This document shows positions 8,312-17,632 of a stretch of DNA of 64,000 bases, in pieces; position 1 is the stretch's first letter; each line of letters begins with the position of its first letter. The stretch is from Melittangium boletus DSM 14713. Its GTDB lineage: Bacteria > Myxococcota > Myxococcia > Myxococcales > Myxococcaceae. Under the pieces are notes generated by a model that was not told the DNA's origin, did not search any database, and worked only from the letters and a program-made list of their open reading frames with translations. The stretch spans positions 4,030,292-4,094,291 of the forward strand of contig NZ_CP022163.1 in assembly GCF_002305855.1 (NCBI RefSeq). Reading direction: 5' to 3'. Position numbers and translations under genes: made by a program.

Positions 8312-9598
8312 ATGCCTCCGTCCCGCTCGTCCTCGCCGACACGCGCTCACCCCCTGGAGCGGCACCAGCGCCAGCGTGAACGGGGCCATCCCACCCTCAG
8401 CGTGCTCGCGGGCCCTCCCGGCGCCGCCCTGGCCTTCTGGCGCTCCTGGCTCGACACGCACGCCCGGCCACTCGCCCTCGTCTCGGAGGGCGCCCCGTCC
8501 GTGGGCGTTCGTCAATGGCTGACGGCGCTCGATCGCATCCACCCCCTCGCGACGCTCGCCGCGGACTTCCTCGGGGCCGCGGCGGGTATGAGACCCGGAG
8601 AGCTGCCCACCCGCCTGGAAGCCAGGACCGAGCACGAGCGCGACGTCATCCTTCAAGCGCTCTGGCCCACCCTGCCGCCCGGAGACGCGGCCACCGCGTG
8701 CCAGCTCCTGCTCAGGTCCGCACAAGTTGTCCACAAGTCCGGCGGGCCGGTGGACGCACTGCTCGCGGAGTGGCCCACCGAGCCCCTGCGCGCACTGGGC
8801 GCCATGCATGCCCTCGTTCCGCAAAGCCAGGCACCCGCCCTTCTCCTGTCCGGCGCCGGGGACGCCCGGTGGCTCGCGGACGCGGCGCGCTTCGCCGATC
8901 GAGCGTTCAACACGGTGCCCTCGCTCGTCATGGCGCTCCAAGCCCTCCCAGCCGAGGTGGACGCGTACCTGGGATTGCCCGGCGGGAGCCGCGCCCAGAC
9001 CTACGTCCGGGAAGGCCTGCTCCCCCTCGAGGCCCCGTCCGCCGAGCAGCTCCAGCGGCGTCTGGAATCCCTCGGCCTCCCGAAGGCAATCCAGACGCTG
9101 GACGGACCGCTCGCGCGCCTGGCCGAGGAAGGCGTTCCCGATGAGGTCCTGGTCCACTATGGCGAGGCCGCCCGGTACCTCGAGGCCGCCTCGCACGGGT
9201 CCGAGAACGTGGACCGGGCGCGCAGCAGCGCCGAGCGCTTCCTCTATGAACTGCTCGAGGCGATGCCCGCCACGCGGGGCCTCTTCGAGCTCAACGCCCG
9301 GGCCGGGTTCCGCTTCGGGGGCCGGGAGATCGAGGTGGATTTCCTGTCACGCCGGCTGCGCGTGGCCATCGAGGTGGACGGCTACCACCATTTCCGCGAC
9401 GAGGTGGCCTACCGCCGGGATCGGCGCAAGGACCTGACCCTGCAACGCCACGGTTACTGGGTGGTGCGCATCCTGGCGAACGACGTGGTGGCGAGGCTCG
9501 AGGAAATCCGGGACACTCTTCGTGAAGTCGTCTCACTCCGACGGGAGGGCCTTGAAGGGTCCCCGTCTCACCGGGAGGATGGAGATGCAGGGGCCTGA
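8312..9598 (+). CDS. DUF559-domain nuclease-like protein
   Basis: The C-terminal 90 residues are a DUF559 domain of the Vsr/very-short-patch-repair-like PD-(D/E)XK fold: SSAERFLYELL supplies the N-terminal Glu, then EIEVDFL and VAIEVDGYHH supply the Asp/Glu-x-Asp core. The N-terminal 300 residues are not recognised; a GPPGAALAFWRSW segment near residue 35 resembles a P-loop without the usual Lys. First gene of a three-gene unit: its stop overlaps the next start by about 14 bases. A DNA-cleaving role is inferred from fold and company. Confidence 0.7.
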   Translation: MPPSRSSSPTRAHPLERHQRQRERGHPTLSVLAGPPGAALAFWRSWLDTHARPLALVSEGAPSVGVRQWLTALDRIHPLATLAADFLGAAAGMRPGELPTRLEARTEHERDVILQALWPTLPPGDAATACQLLLRSAQVVHKSGGPVDALLAEWPTEPLRALGAMHALVPQSQAPALLLSGAGDARWLADAARFADRAFNTVPSLVMALQALPAEVDAYLGLPGGSRAQTYVREGLLPLEAPSAEQLQRRLESLGLPKAIQTLDGPLARLAEEGVPDEVLVHYGEAARYLEAASHGSENVDRARSSAERFLYELLEAMPATRGLFELNARAGFRFGGREIEVDFLSRRLRVAIEVDGYHHFRDEVAYRRDRRKDLTLQRHGYWVVRILANDVVARLEEIRDTLREVVSLRREGLEGSPSHREDGDAGA

Positions 9599-10568
9599 AG
9601 TGTCTCGCGTGGGGGAACTGGTGCTGGTGTGGTTGCTGACGCGCGCGGAGGGTAGGGGCGCCCGCAGTGGCGTGGCCAGCGCGCTCAAATCCCTGACCTC
9701 CCACCGATGGAGTCCCGGGGAATGGACGGCCCAGCTCGACGCGACGCTCGCGGCGCTCGCGGAAGGTGGCTTCATCGAGCAGACGGCGCGCAAGGGATTG
9801 GGGCTCACGCGCGAGGGGAAGGCCCGGGCCCTTCGCTTCCTCGGAGAGGAGCGTCCGCCGAAAGCCCTCACCTGGAAGAAGGTGCGGCTCACATACCTGA
9901 CGGCGCGCGCGCTGGGCCTGCCCTCCTCCCAGAAGGAGAAGATAGGCAAGGCGGGGGACCTGAGAGCGGTGCTCGTGCAGAAACAGACGGGCCTGGGGCG
10001 CGTCGGCGAGCGCTCGCTCAAGGCCGTCCAGGACGAGCTATGCTGGAAGCAGCTCGGCGTGACGACGGACAAGCCCTTCAATCTCGCGAACGTGCAGTCC
10101 TTCCTGCTCACCCGGGTGCTCCAGTCCTCGCGCGAGGTGAAGCCCGGCCAGGCGATGGAACAGCTCGCCGCGCGCCAGGTGGGAGCCCGGCGCACGGATC
10201 CGGAGAGTCTGCGCCAGGCGGCCCTCCAATCCTGGCTCCTGCCCACGTCCGCGCCCCAGACGGCTCCCGAGCCCACGAGGCCCGCCGAGGAGCCCCTGTC
10301 CGCCTTCGCCGAGCGCGTGCTGCGCGCGGCCCGGGACTCGACGAGCGGACGCTTCGGGGAGGATCGCGTCTTCATCTCCCATGTCTGGCGGGCGCTCGGA
10401 GATCCGGTCCTGGATGAGCGCGCCTTCAAGCAGCGGCTCGTCGAGGCCAATCAGAAACACCTCGTGTCGCTGAGCCGAGCCGACATGGTGGAGCTGATGG
10501 ATCCCTCGGACGTGTCCGCCTCCGAGATCCGCTACCTCAACGCCACCTTCCATTTCATCTCCCTGTAA
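9585..10568 (+). CDS. Winged-helix-like protein of the DUF559/ATPase operon
   Basis: The ATG at 9585 has GGGAGG at 9573-9578 and overlaps the end of the DUF559 gene; ATG at 9579 and GTG at 9522 are in-frame alternatives. The 327-residue product is helical. Residues 10-85 look like a winged helix (SLTSHRWSPGEWTAQLDATLAAL, then a LTREGKARAL wing), and a second similar module may occupy the C terminus (DRVFISHVWRALGD). It may be the DNA- or partner-binding subunit of the operon. I do not know a named family. Confidence 0.55.
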   Translation: MQGPEVSRVGELVLVWLLTRAEGRGARSGVASALKSLTSHRWSPGEWTAQLDATLAALAEGGFIEQTARKGLGLTREGKARALRFLGEERPPKALTWKKVRLTYLTARALGLPSSQKEKIGKAGDLRAVLVQKQTGLGRVGERSLKAVQDELCWKQLGVTTDKPFNLANVQSFLLTRVLQSSREVKPGQAMEQLAARQVGARRTDPESLRQAALQSWLLPTSAPQTAPEPTRPAEEPLSAFAERVLRAARDSTSGRFGEDRVFISHVWRALGDPVLDERAFKQRLVEANQKHLVSLSRADMVELMDPSDVSASEIRYLNATFHFISL

Positions 10569-10597
10569 CACCTCCACAGCTCGTCCGGCCCGGGGGA

Positions 10598-13500
10598 ATG
10601 CCGATGATTCCGACTGACACGACCGATCTCCGCCTCGCCGCGTTCCTGTCGGACCGCACCGAGGTCCTCCACTCCATCCAGCACCGCCACGAGGTGTGGC
10701 GCCAGGATCCCTACGACGTGGAGTCCGTGCACCAGGAGGCACGCGCCTCCTTCGAGCGCATGCTCACGCGCGCCACCACGCCCCCCGGCACTCCCTCGGG
10801 ACGCATCCTGCTGCTGCTCGGTGATTCGGGGTGCGGAAAGACGCACCTGCTGCGGGCCTTCCGCTCCTACACCCATGAGCAGTCCTTGGGTTTCGTGGGC
10901 TACATGCAGATGACGACGTCCACGTCCAACCCCGGACGCTACGTCTTGAGCAACCTCATCGACTCGCTGGATCAGCCCTACCACGAGCCGGGCGAGCCCC
11001 ATTCCGGCCTGCGCAAGCTGTCCGACGTGCTCCTGTCCCATTGCGGCCAGGTGGCCGCCCTGCTCGCGGATCCCGAGCAGGATCCCGACGAGATCTCCAT
11101 CCTGGTGGAGAACGCCGCGGATGATCTGCAGAAGCGGCCCCAGTTCCAGAAGTTGGACCTCGATCTGCTGCGCGCGCTGCTCTACCTGCAACGGGACGAC
11201 ACGCGCATCCGCGGCCGGGTGCTCAAATACCTGCGCTGTGAGAACCTGTCCGACAATGATCGCAAGGTGCTCGGCGGACTGGTGCCTCGCATCCACGACA
11301 CCGATCCCCAGGACATGGTGCTGCACCTGGGCCGGCTCATGTCGACGCTCGGCCATTCGCTCGTGCTGTGCGTGGACCAGTTGGAAGGCTTCGACATCGA
11401 CGCGGACAACGCCAAGGTGTTCCGCAATGCCATGCACCTGCTGTGTGACTTCGCCGAGCGGGCCCCCTCGTCCCTCATCGTCATCAGCTGCCTCACGGAT
11501 TTCTGGAGTGGCCTCAAGGGCCGGCTCACGACCTCCATCCTGGATCGCATCGAGCGAGACCCGGAGCCCATCAAGTTGGAGCACTTGCGAACGGCCGACG
11601 AGGCTCGTCTCATCGTCGAGCGTCGGCTGGAGCACCTCTACTCGATGGAGGACGCACCGTTCGATCCGGCCGAGCCCACCTATCCCTATAGCCATGAAGG
11701 CTTCGAACACCTGTCGGGTCTGAGCACGCGTGAAGTGCTCGACGCGTGCCGCCGTTGGCGTGAGCAGGCCATGCGCTCGGGAGCACTGCCCGACCGGTTC
11801 CCCCTGGAGTCGGGGACGAAGGGAGGAAAAGGCATTCTCCCACCCGGAGGACCCAAGCACCTGGTCCTCGACCAGACCTGGAATGACTTCCGCTCCACCC
11901 ACTCCACGCCGCCTCCCGAGGAGGATGCCTCCCTGGCCGAACTGCTCGCCTGGGCGTTGAAGGCAAGCGCGGACGAGTTGGAGACGGGGCATGGCTTCGA
12001 CGTGCGGCTCGTCGGAGAAGTGCTCCATGTCGATGTCTCGCCAAGCGGCGAGAAGCTGCACGTGGCCCTGTGCAACAAGGGCACCCAGCGCGGCGGGCTC
12101 GCCAATCAGATCGAACAGGTCCGCAAGGACTCACGCGGCCGCACGGCCGTGGTCGTGCGCACGAGCGATTTCCCCAGCAGCCCGAGGGGCACGACCGCCA
12201 CCGAGCTCGGCAAGCTCATCAGCAAGGGAGGGCGCCGCGCGGTGCTCGAGGACAGCGACAGCCGCACCCTGCTCGCGCTGCGCGCCTTCCGTCAGCAGCA
12301 CGGGTCCCGCCCGGATTTCTCCACCTGGCTGCGCACCGCCCAACCCCTCACCCAGCTCAAGCCCCTGCGCGACATCCTCGACCTGGATCATCTGCGCTCG
12401 GGCACCTCCGCGGCGCCTCCATCCGCTCCGGCCCCAAAGCCCCCCTCGGCCCAGAAGACGCTCGATCTCTTCAAGACCGACTCCACGGACTCCCCGAGCA
12501 CACCAAAGGTCGAGGGCACGACATCCCTCACCAAGCCCATGCCCGTACAAGTGCGGGAGGCCGCTCCTGGCAGTGCCTCGGTGAGTCCACGTTCCACCGG
12601 AAGTACCGGGAAGGACGCCCCGCGCAAACGCGAATCCATCCGCATCGGCGACACGGACAGCCTGCTGCGCGAGCCCGTGCTCTTCACCCCCGACGAGCTG
12701 ACCCGTCACGCGGCGTTCCTCGGAGGGCCAGGCAGCGGCAAGACGACGCTCGCGCTCAACGTGGTGGAGCAACTGCTCCTGCAAGGCGTGCCCGCCATCC
12801 TCGTGGACCGCAAGGGCGACCTGGGCGGCTACGCGACCGAGTCCTTCTGGAAGGACGACGTGAGCGATCCGCGCCGCGCCGCGCGTCAGGCCCTCCTGCG
12901 TGAACGGATCGACGTGGCCGTCTTCACCCCGGGACATCCCCATGGACGCCCCCTCTCCATTCCCATCGTCCCGGACGGGCTCGACTCGCTGCCGGACTTC
13001 GACCGGCAACAGGCCACGCGCCACTCCGCCGAGGCCCTCGCGGGCATGCTCGACTACCGCCAGAGCCCCAAGGACAAGTCCTGCCGCACGCTGCTCGCTC
13101 AGGCCATCGATCAGTTCGTCCAGCTCACGCGCGAGAGCGTCACCCTGGAACGGCTCATCAAGTTCATCGGCGACAAGGATCCGCGCCTCGTCAGTGTCGT
13201 GGGCCGGCTCGACGTGAAGCTCTTCGACAAGCTCGCCGATGACCTGAACCGGCTGCTGCTCGACACCCAGACATTGCTCGACACCCAGGCGGAGCGCTTG
13301 GACATGGATCTGCTGCTCGGCCGCGGCGCCCACGCCCGGCCCGGCAAGGCTCGCGTGTCCGTCATCAGCACCAAGTTCCTCGGGGACAACAACAGCGTGC
13401 TCTTCTGGGTGTCCCAGCTGCTCATCGAGGTGACGCGCTGGCTCAACCGCAATCCCTCCAACACCTTGCAGGCCGTGCTCCTGTTCGACGAGGCGGACAT

Positions 13501-13924
13501 GTACCTGCCCGCCATGCGTCAGCCCTCCACCAAGCAGCCCATGGAGAATCTGATCAAACGCGCGCGCTCGGCGGGATTGGGGTTGATGCTGGCCACCCAG
13601 AGCCCCGGTGACCTGGACTACAAGTGCCGCGACAACATCCGCTCCTGGTTCATCGGCCGGGTGAAGGAGAAGGTCTCCCTGGACAAGATGAAGCCCATGC
13701 TCAGCGAGGCCCGGGTGGACCCGGCGAAGATCCCTGGCCAGGGCACGGGCGAATTCCACGTCGCCCGCGATGGCAAGGTGGATCGCGTCAAGGCCGAGCC
13801 CTCGGCGCTCGCCACCGAACAGCTCTCCGACGACGAGCTGCTGCGCCTGGCCGCTCGAACCCTGACTCCAGGCGTTCCGCCCCACGAGCAAGCCGCCCTC
13901 CCGGAGAAGCAGACATGGCATTGA
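10598..13924 (+). CDS. Double P-loop ATPase (AAA plus HerA/FtsK-like)
   Basis: A 1108-residue protein with two NTPase domains. The N-terminal one has Walker A GDSGCGKT at 75-82 and a Walker B-like CVDQLEGFD near 260. The C-terminal one has Walker A GGPGSGKT at 709-716, Walker B FDEAD at 963-967 and sensor-like LATQSP near 1000; its VDRKGDLGG segment is typical of HerA/DUF87/VirB4-type pumping ATPases. The middle (about 430-620) contains an unassigned alpha/beta domain followed by a low-complexity linker. It starts 29 bases after the winged-helix gene. Large ATPases beside PD-(D/E)XK nucleases are usual in phage-defence systems, which is the basis for proposing that role. Confidence 0.75.
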   Translation: MPMIPTDTTDLRLAAFLSDRTEVLHSIQHRHEVWRQDPYDVESVHQEARASFERMLTRATTPPGTPSGRILLLLGDSGCGKTHLLRAFRSYTHEQSLGFVGYMQMTTSTSNPGRYVLSNLIDSLDQPYHEPGEPHSGLRKLSDVLLSHCGQVAALLADPEQDPDEISILVENAADDLQKRPQFQKLDLDLLRALLYLQRDDTRIRGRVLKYLRCENLSDNDRKVLGGLVPRIHDTDPQDMVLHLGRLMSTLGHSLVLCVDQLEGFDIDADNAKVFRNAMHLLCDFAERAPSSLIVISCLTDFWSGLKGRLTTSILDRIERDPEPIKLEHLRTADEARLIVERRLEHLYSMEDAPFDPAEPTYPYSHEGFEHLSGLSTREVLDACRRWREQAMRSGALPDRFPLESGTKGGKGILPPGGPKHLVLDQTWNDFRSTHSTPPPEEDASLAELLAWALKASADELETGHGFDVRLVGEVLHVDVSPSGEKLHVALCNKGTQRGGLANQIEQVRKDSRGRTAVVVRTSDFPSSPRGTTATELGKLISKGGRRAVLEDSDSRTLLALRAFRQQHGSRPDFSTWLRTAQPLTQLKPLRDILDLDHLRSGTSAAPPSAPAPKPPSAQKTLDLFKTDSTDSPSTPKVEGTTSLTKPMPVQVREAAPGSASVSPRSTGSTGKDAPRKRESIRIGDTDSLLREPVLFTPDELTRHAAFLGGPGSGKTTLALNVVEQLLLQGVPAILVDRKGDLGGYATESFWKDDVSDPRRAARQALLRERIDVAVFTPGHPHGRPLSIPIVPDGLDSLPDFDRQQATRHSAEALAGMLDYRQSPKDKSCRTLLAQAIDQFVQLTRESVTLERLIKFIGDKDPRLVSVVGRLDVKLFDKLADDLNRLLLDTQTLLDTQAERLDMDLLLGRGAHARPGKARVSVISTKFLGDNNSVLFWVSQLLIEVTRWLNRNPSNTLQAVLLFDEADMYLPAMRQPSTKQPMENLIKRARSAGLGLMLATQSPGDLDYKCRDNIRSWFIGRVKEKVSLDKMKPMLSEARVDPAKIPGQGTGEFHVARDGKVDRVKAEPSALATEQLSDDELLRLAARTLTPGVPPHEQAALPEKQTWH

Positions 13925-13992
13925 ACCCACCCACGGCGAGGTCCGTCACGGGCGACTTCTAATCGGTTCCGGGCCAAGCGGCGCTGAGGAGC

Positions 13993-14493
13993 TCAGGAGC
14001 CCGCCAGCCCTTCCTCGGCGAACAAGGGGAGGGGCACGGTCTGCTCCTCCAGGATGAAGTCCGGCACGAGACCCAGGGACAGATAGCGGTGTCTCACCTC
14101 GGGCGGCAGGTACCGGAAGTCGCGCACCACGCCCCGGCAGCTCCGGGTGCAGCACCGGCACTCCATCGTCTCCAGATCCTCGCTCATCGTAGTGGAGTAG
14201 TCGTATTGGATTTCCTCGCCCGCGAGGATGTCTCGCATCGCCACGAGCGTGGTGTTGTCCCGGAGGCCCGCGTTGGGCTCACACGAGTGGTTGCCGTACA
14301 AGCCGGGGGACTCGAGGTCCAGATACTCCCCGCGTCCGATTTGAAGCATGTTGAAGGAGTCGGGCCGGCCCATGACCTCTCGAAGGGACAGCACCTGACC
14401 GGCAAAGGTGAGGATGACTTCCCCTCGCTTGAGTGGCACCTCGGCGAACAGTCCCCGACCCAGCCTGCATTCGGCCACGAACACCTTCTCCAT
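13993..14493 (-). CDS. SET domain protein (lysine methyltransferase-like)
   Basis: A compact 166-residue SET domain. It shows GRGLFAEVPLKRGEVIL near residue 12, the pseudoknot NHSCEPNAGL and GEEIQYDYST, then post-SET-like cysteines (MECRCCTRSCRG). SET enzymes transfer methyl groups from SAM to protein lysines; the bacterial substrate is unknown. The family is mainly eukaryotic and occurs sporadically in bacteria. It stands alone, convergent with the ATPase gene 68 bases away. Confidence 0.85.
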   Translation of the reverse strand: MEKVFVAECRLGRGLFAEVPLKRGEVILTFAGQVLSLREVMGRPDSFNMLQIGRGEYLDLESPGLYGNHSCEPNAGLRDNTTLVAMRDILAGEEIQYDYSTTMSEDLETMECRCCTRSCRGVVRDFRYLPPEVRHRYLSLGLVPDFILEEQTVPLPLFAEEGLAGS

Positions 14494-14749
14494 GAACTCC
14501 CCCCGGAAGTTGGCTTCTCATTTCATAACAGAGGCCCCCGGAGCGGACGCGACCATAGCCAGGTGGCAGGTGCTCCGTCGTCCGGCAGCGAACCCATGGT
14601 CGTGATTTCCCTGGAAGACGGTGGAGCCCCAGACATTCAATCCGCCCGCTGGGGAACCGGGGGAGGGGAGTGGCGTTCATCGACACTCCGAGAGCACCTG
14701 GTGGCTATGATGTCCGCGTGAGGCCGCTCCCGGTCCGACACCTGACCTC

Positions 14750-15568
14750 ATGTACCTTCTCGACCTCGCGCTCGCAGCCACGGCGCTCCTCTGCCTCTCC
14801 TGTACCCCCACTCCCCACTCACCACACGGCTTTCGGCCCCAGTCCTCATGGAGTGGGCAAGCCACTGGCGCACGTGCTCAATTCAAGCAGTCCTGTGGCG
14901 CGGCTTGTGGAGCCCCGGTCAATGTGAGCACCGGGGAAATTCTTGCTCCTACGGCGGTCCGAGCCAGTCCAATGCTAGAGAAAGTCGTTCAGGCCGCCGA
15001 AGTCCTCCAAGGCGTCATCACCGTGAGTAGGTACCTCGATGAGGCCCAGAAGAGAGTTGTCGAGGACATCCTGGTAGTGTGCGTGAGGGAAGCCAATACA
15101 AAGGTGGACGATGAACTCTTCGGGAAGGGACGATCCCTACCCGATTCGGAGTGCAACAAAGAGCCCACCGTCAGGGAGAAGCTCGCGCCTAGCTGGCGTA
15201 GACATCTCGGAAAGCTCAAGCATGCCGCTGCATTCGAATGCATCCAGCAACGGCTCTCGGAGAAGTTCCCCGAGAATTTCTCGATCGAGCCACGCCTCCG
15301 AAAAGACGACCTCACCCGAGAAGTGTTACTCACCGACAGGTGGCAGGGCTCACTGCAACCAGACATTGTCATTCATTTCGCCCGCAATATCACCCGGATT
15401 CAGTGCATCTACGACCTCAAGTTTCCTTGTGGCTATGACGTGGGAGCCAATCCGTGGACCGCCGATGTCGTGGCCCAAATAACTGCCTACGGGCGCCTCG
15501 GTGGTGAGTGCCTTCCCGCGCTCGTGACCCCTCAGCGTGCCATCATTCGCCGGTCCGTGAACCCATGA
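14750..15568 (+). CDS. Lipoprotein toxin candidate with PD-(D/E)XK-like C terminus
   Basis: The N terminus is a hydrophobic signal ending in CLSC, a probable but imperfect lipobox. Residues 160-260 hold a restriction-nuclease-like pattern: Glu163, Pro204-Asp205 and Asp222-Leu-Lys224 (IYDLKFPCG), then a helix with QITAYGR. The stop overlaps the start of a DUF3396 gene in an ATGA junction, the usual layout of toxin and immunity. This fits the Sit lipoprotein toxins of myxobacteria, which pass between cells by TraAB-dependent outer-membrane exchange; that assignment is inference. A C-terminal stub with the same ALVTPQ ending is seen at 46759-46872. Confidence 0.6.
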   Translation: MYLLDLALAATALLCLSCTPTPHSPHGFRPQSSWSGQATGARAQFKQSCGAACGAPVNVSTGEILAPTAVRASPMLEKVVQAAEVLQGVITVSRYLDEAQKRVVEDILVVCVREANTKVDDELFGKGRSLPDSECNKEPTVREKLAPSWRRHLGKLKHAAAFECIQQRLSEKFPENFSIEPRLRKDDLTREVLLTDRWQGSLQPDIVIHFARNITRIQCIYDLKFPCGYDVGANPWTADVVAQITAYGRLGGECLPALVTPQRAIIRRSVNP

Positions 15569-16578
15569 CATCCCTCCGACCGCGAATCCGAATCCCAGGA
15601 CCCATCCCCTATACGTCATGGTCTCCCGAGACAGGCGAGGTCACGAGATACCTGGACCACCTCATCGCTCGCGATGTCATACGGGTTGTCTTCTTCGTGC
15701 CCCACGACCACTTCGACATCGCCACGGGCGTGTCCCACGCACTCGACAGCTACCTGCGTGCTGTCAATGACCGCCCGGTCGCGCTCTCGACATATACCTG
15801 CTGCGACTGGGAGCCCAGCCCACTCGATGACAGGGGAGGGGAATTCATTCGAGCCACCCTGAACCCGAAAGAACGCCGATATGCGGATGACTCCCCGCGC
15901 GATGAGGCCTCCGACATCTTGAAGGCTGGGGCGGACCCCTACTTCGGCATCTACGGTGAACAGGACAGTGGTTTCTCGTTCGAGTACCACGCTCGGATTC
16001 CCTGGCGAGAGGCCTCACCCGGCGACGCCACTGTCCTCCGCGCGACCCTGCCCACGGAATACCTCGAGGAGCGGGGCGCGGAATTCGTCCACGAGTTCTC
16101 CCAGGATCTGGCCTCTCGCCTTCCCTTCGCCTCCGGGCATGCTGGGCTCGCACTTGACGTCGCATATCCCAGACTCGGCCGACTCGATGCCCTGCGCCCG
16201 CTGATCTTCCGTCACCCTGGATTCGATCTCCGCGATGCCGGCATCCGCGATTCGCTGGGCCCCCGAGTGGATGGCGTCCACTGGATGAATTTCCTTGGCC
16301 AGCCCGTTCTCTCCGCGCTGGGTGGAGCAGCGGGCCTTCGTGCTCGGCTTCAATCCTCCACGGACGTCCAGGAACTCGATGACGAGCGTGCCCTGGTGAC
16401 CCTGGGGCCGGAGCCCGAAGCAGGGGACACGGCTCATGGCCAGACACTTCCCGCATACCGCGAGTTCGCGCGGGTGCTGGAGCCCTGGCTGGAGCCCTTC
16501 CCGTGGGACTCCCTCGGCGAACAGGACAACGCCGCCGCGGAGGAGTGGCACCGCTGGTGGCGCCGGTTCCTCGACTGA
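15565..16578 (+). CDS. DUF3396 immunity protein (type VI immunity family)
   Basis: Its ATG overlaps the toxin stop, so the two are translationally coupled. The 337-residue product shares blocks with the gene at 45785-46762: YLEERGAEF, SSGHAGLAL-like LPFASGHAGLAL, RVDGVHWMNFLG, and a WWRRFLD ending. DUF3396 proteins are known immunity proteins found beside polymorphic toxins. It is cytoplasmic by the absence of a signal peptide, which suits a nuclease toxin that acts inside the cell. Confidence 0.8.
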   Translation: MTSLRPRIRIPGPIPYTSWSPETGEVTRYLDHLIARDVIRVVFFVPHDHFDIATGVSHALDSYLRAVNDRPVALSTYTCCDWEPSPLDDRGGEFIRATLNPKERRYADDSPRDEASDILKAGADPYFGIYGEQDSGFSFEYHARIPWREASPGDATVLRATLPTEYLEERGAEFVHEFSQDLASRLPFASGHAGLALDVAYPRLGRLDALRPLIFRHPGFDLRDAGIRDSLGPRVDGVHWMNFLGQPVLSALGGAAGLRARLQSSTDVQELDDERALVTLGPEPEAGDTAHGQTLPAYREFARVLEPWLEPFPWDSLGEQDNAAAEEWHRWWRRFLD

Positions 16579-16585
16579 TGCACGC

Positions 16586-17440
16586 TCAAGGCCCGGGCCA
16601 GCTCTGGCCCACCTGCTTCTCGCTCCAGAACCACAGCCGGTCGATCAGCTCGCGGTCCTCGGCCAACCGGGACACCTTGGCGGGCTCGCGGCGGTAGAAG
16701 TACTCACCGGATACGCCCGCCACCGCGTCGCTCGTGGCCAGGTACACCGAGGTGTCCGCTCCCTGCTCGGGCGTGAGGAAGAAGGGCTTGAGCAGGCGCA
16801 TCACCGTCTTGCCAAAGCCCGTCTTCCGGTCCACGCCCAGACGCGTGGCCACCGCGCCCGGGTGCATGCAATTGACGGTGATGGAAGTGCCACGCAGCCG
16901 GTACGCCAGCCCCTTGGTGAACAGGATGTTGGCCAGCTTGGACTGGGCGTAGACCCTCCACACGCTGTAGCCCTGGGTGAAGTGGGGATCCTCCCAGCGG
17001 ATGGAGCCCACGCGGTGCGCGTTCGAGGACACGTTCACCACCCGTCCCTGGGGCGCCGCCCGCAGCGGCTCCAACAGCAGCAGCGTCAGCAGGAAGTGGC
17101 CCAGGTGGTTGGTGCCCAGCTGCGCTTCGAAGCCGTCGCGGGTCGTCTCGCGCTTGAGGGAGATGACCCCCGCGTTGTTGATGAGCACGTCCAGCTTCGG
17201 GTAGCGGGCCTGGAAGGCGCTCGCGAAGGCACGAATGCTGTCGAGCGAGCCCAGGTCACACAGCATCAGCTCGATCCTCGCCGAGCCGCTGCGCTCGATC
17301 GCTTCCCTCAGGGCCTGTTCCCCTCGCTCGGGGCTGCGGCAGGCCATGATGACGGTGGCGCCCTGGCGCGCCAGCTCCACCACCGTGGCCAGTCCCACCC
17401 CCGAGTTGGCCCCCGTCACGATCACGGTCTTGTCATTCAT
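16586..17440 (-). CDS. Short-chain dehydrogenase/reductase (retinol dehydrogenase-like)
   Basis: Classical SDR with TGANSGVG at the NAD(P)-binding turn (residues 9-16), NNAG, the active-site Ser in VVNVSS and the YAQSK catalytic Tyr-x-x-x-Lys. The CRSPERGEQAL segment after the second strand suggests NADP preference. The WEDPHF and NCMHPGAVATRLG blocks resemble the retinol dehydrogenase/WW-oxidoreductase branch. The substrate is unknown. It is convergent with the DUF3396 gene, with 8 bases between. Confidence 0.9.
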   Translation of the reverse strand: MNDKTVIVTGANSGVGLATVVELARQGATVIMACRSPERGEQALREAIERSGSARIELMLCDLGSLDSIRAFASAFQARYPKLDVLINNAGVISLKRETTRDGFEAQLGTNHLGHFLLTLLLLEPLRAAPQGRVVNVSSNAHRVGSIRWEDPHFTQGYSVWRVYAQSKLANILFTKGLAYRLRGTSITVNCMHPGAVATRLGVDRKTGFGKTVMRLLKPFFLTPEQGADTSVYLATSDAVAGVSGEYFYRREPAKVSRLAEDRELIDRLWFWSEKQVGQSWPGP

Positions 17441-17632
17441 GCGGCCCGTGTATCACGCACGGGCGGCCGCATGATCCCATGCACAGGCGGGGGGTCGGGC
17501 GTTTCATGCGGCCGGCCCTGGTGCAACGCACGCGCCAGCCTTTCGAGCCTCTGTGGAATAGTCCACGCAGGGGGGATTCTGGGGACCCCCGGTGTACTTG
17601 CCGCATGAGGGAGCGGCGCCTAACTGGATTCC

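Noticed and set aside
10532..12061. 509-codon minus-strand frame inside the double ATPase gene
   Set aside because: Antisense of a clear P-loop protein, no motif, caused by high GC.
12131..13930. 599-codon minus-strand frame opposite the ATPase C terminus
   Set aside because: Same reason; Walker A and B are in the + strand frame.
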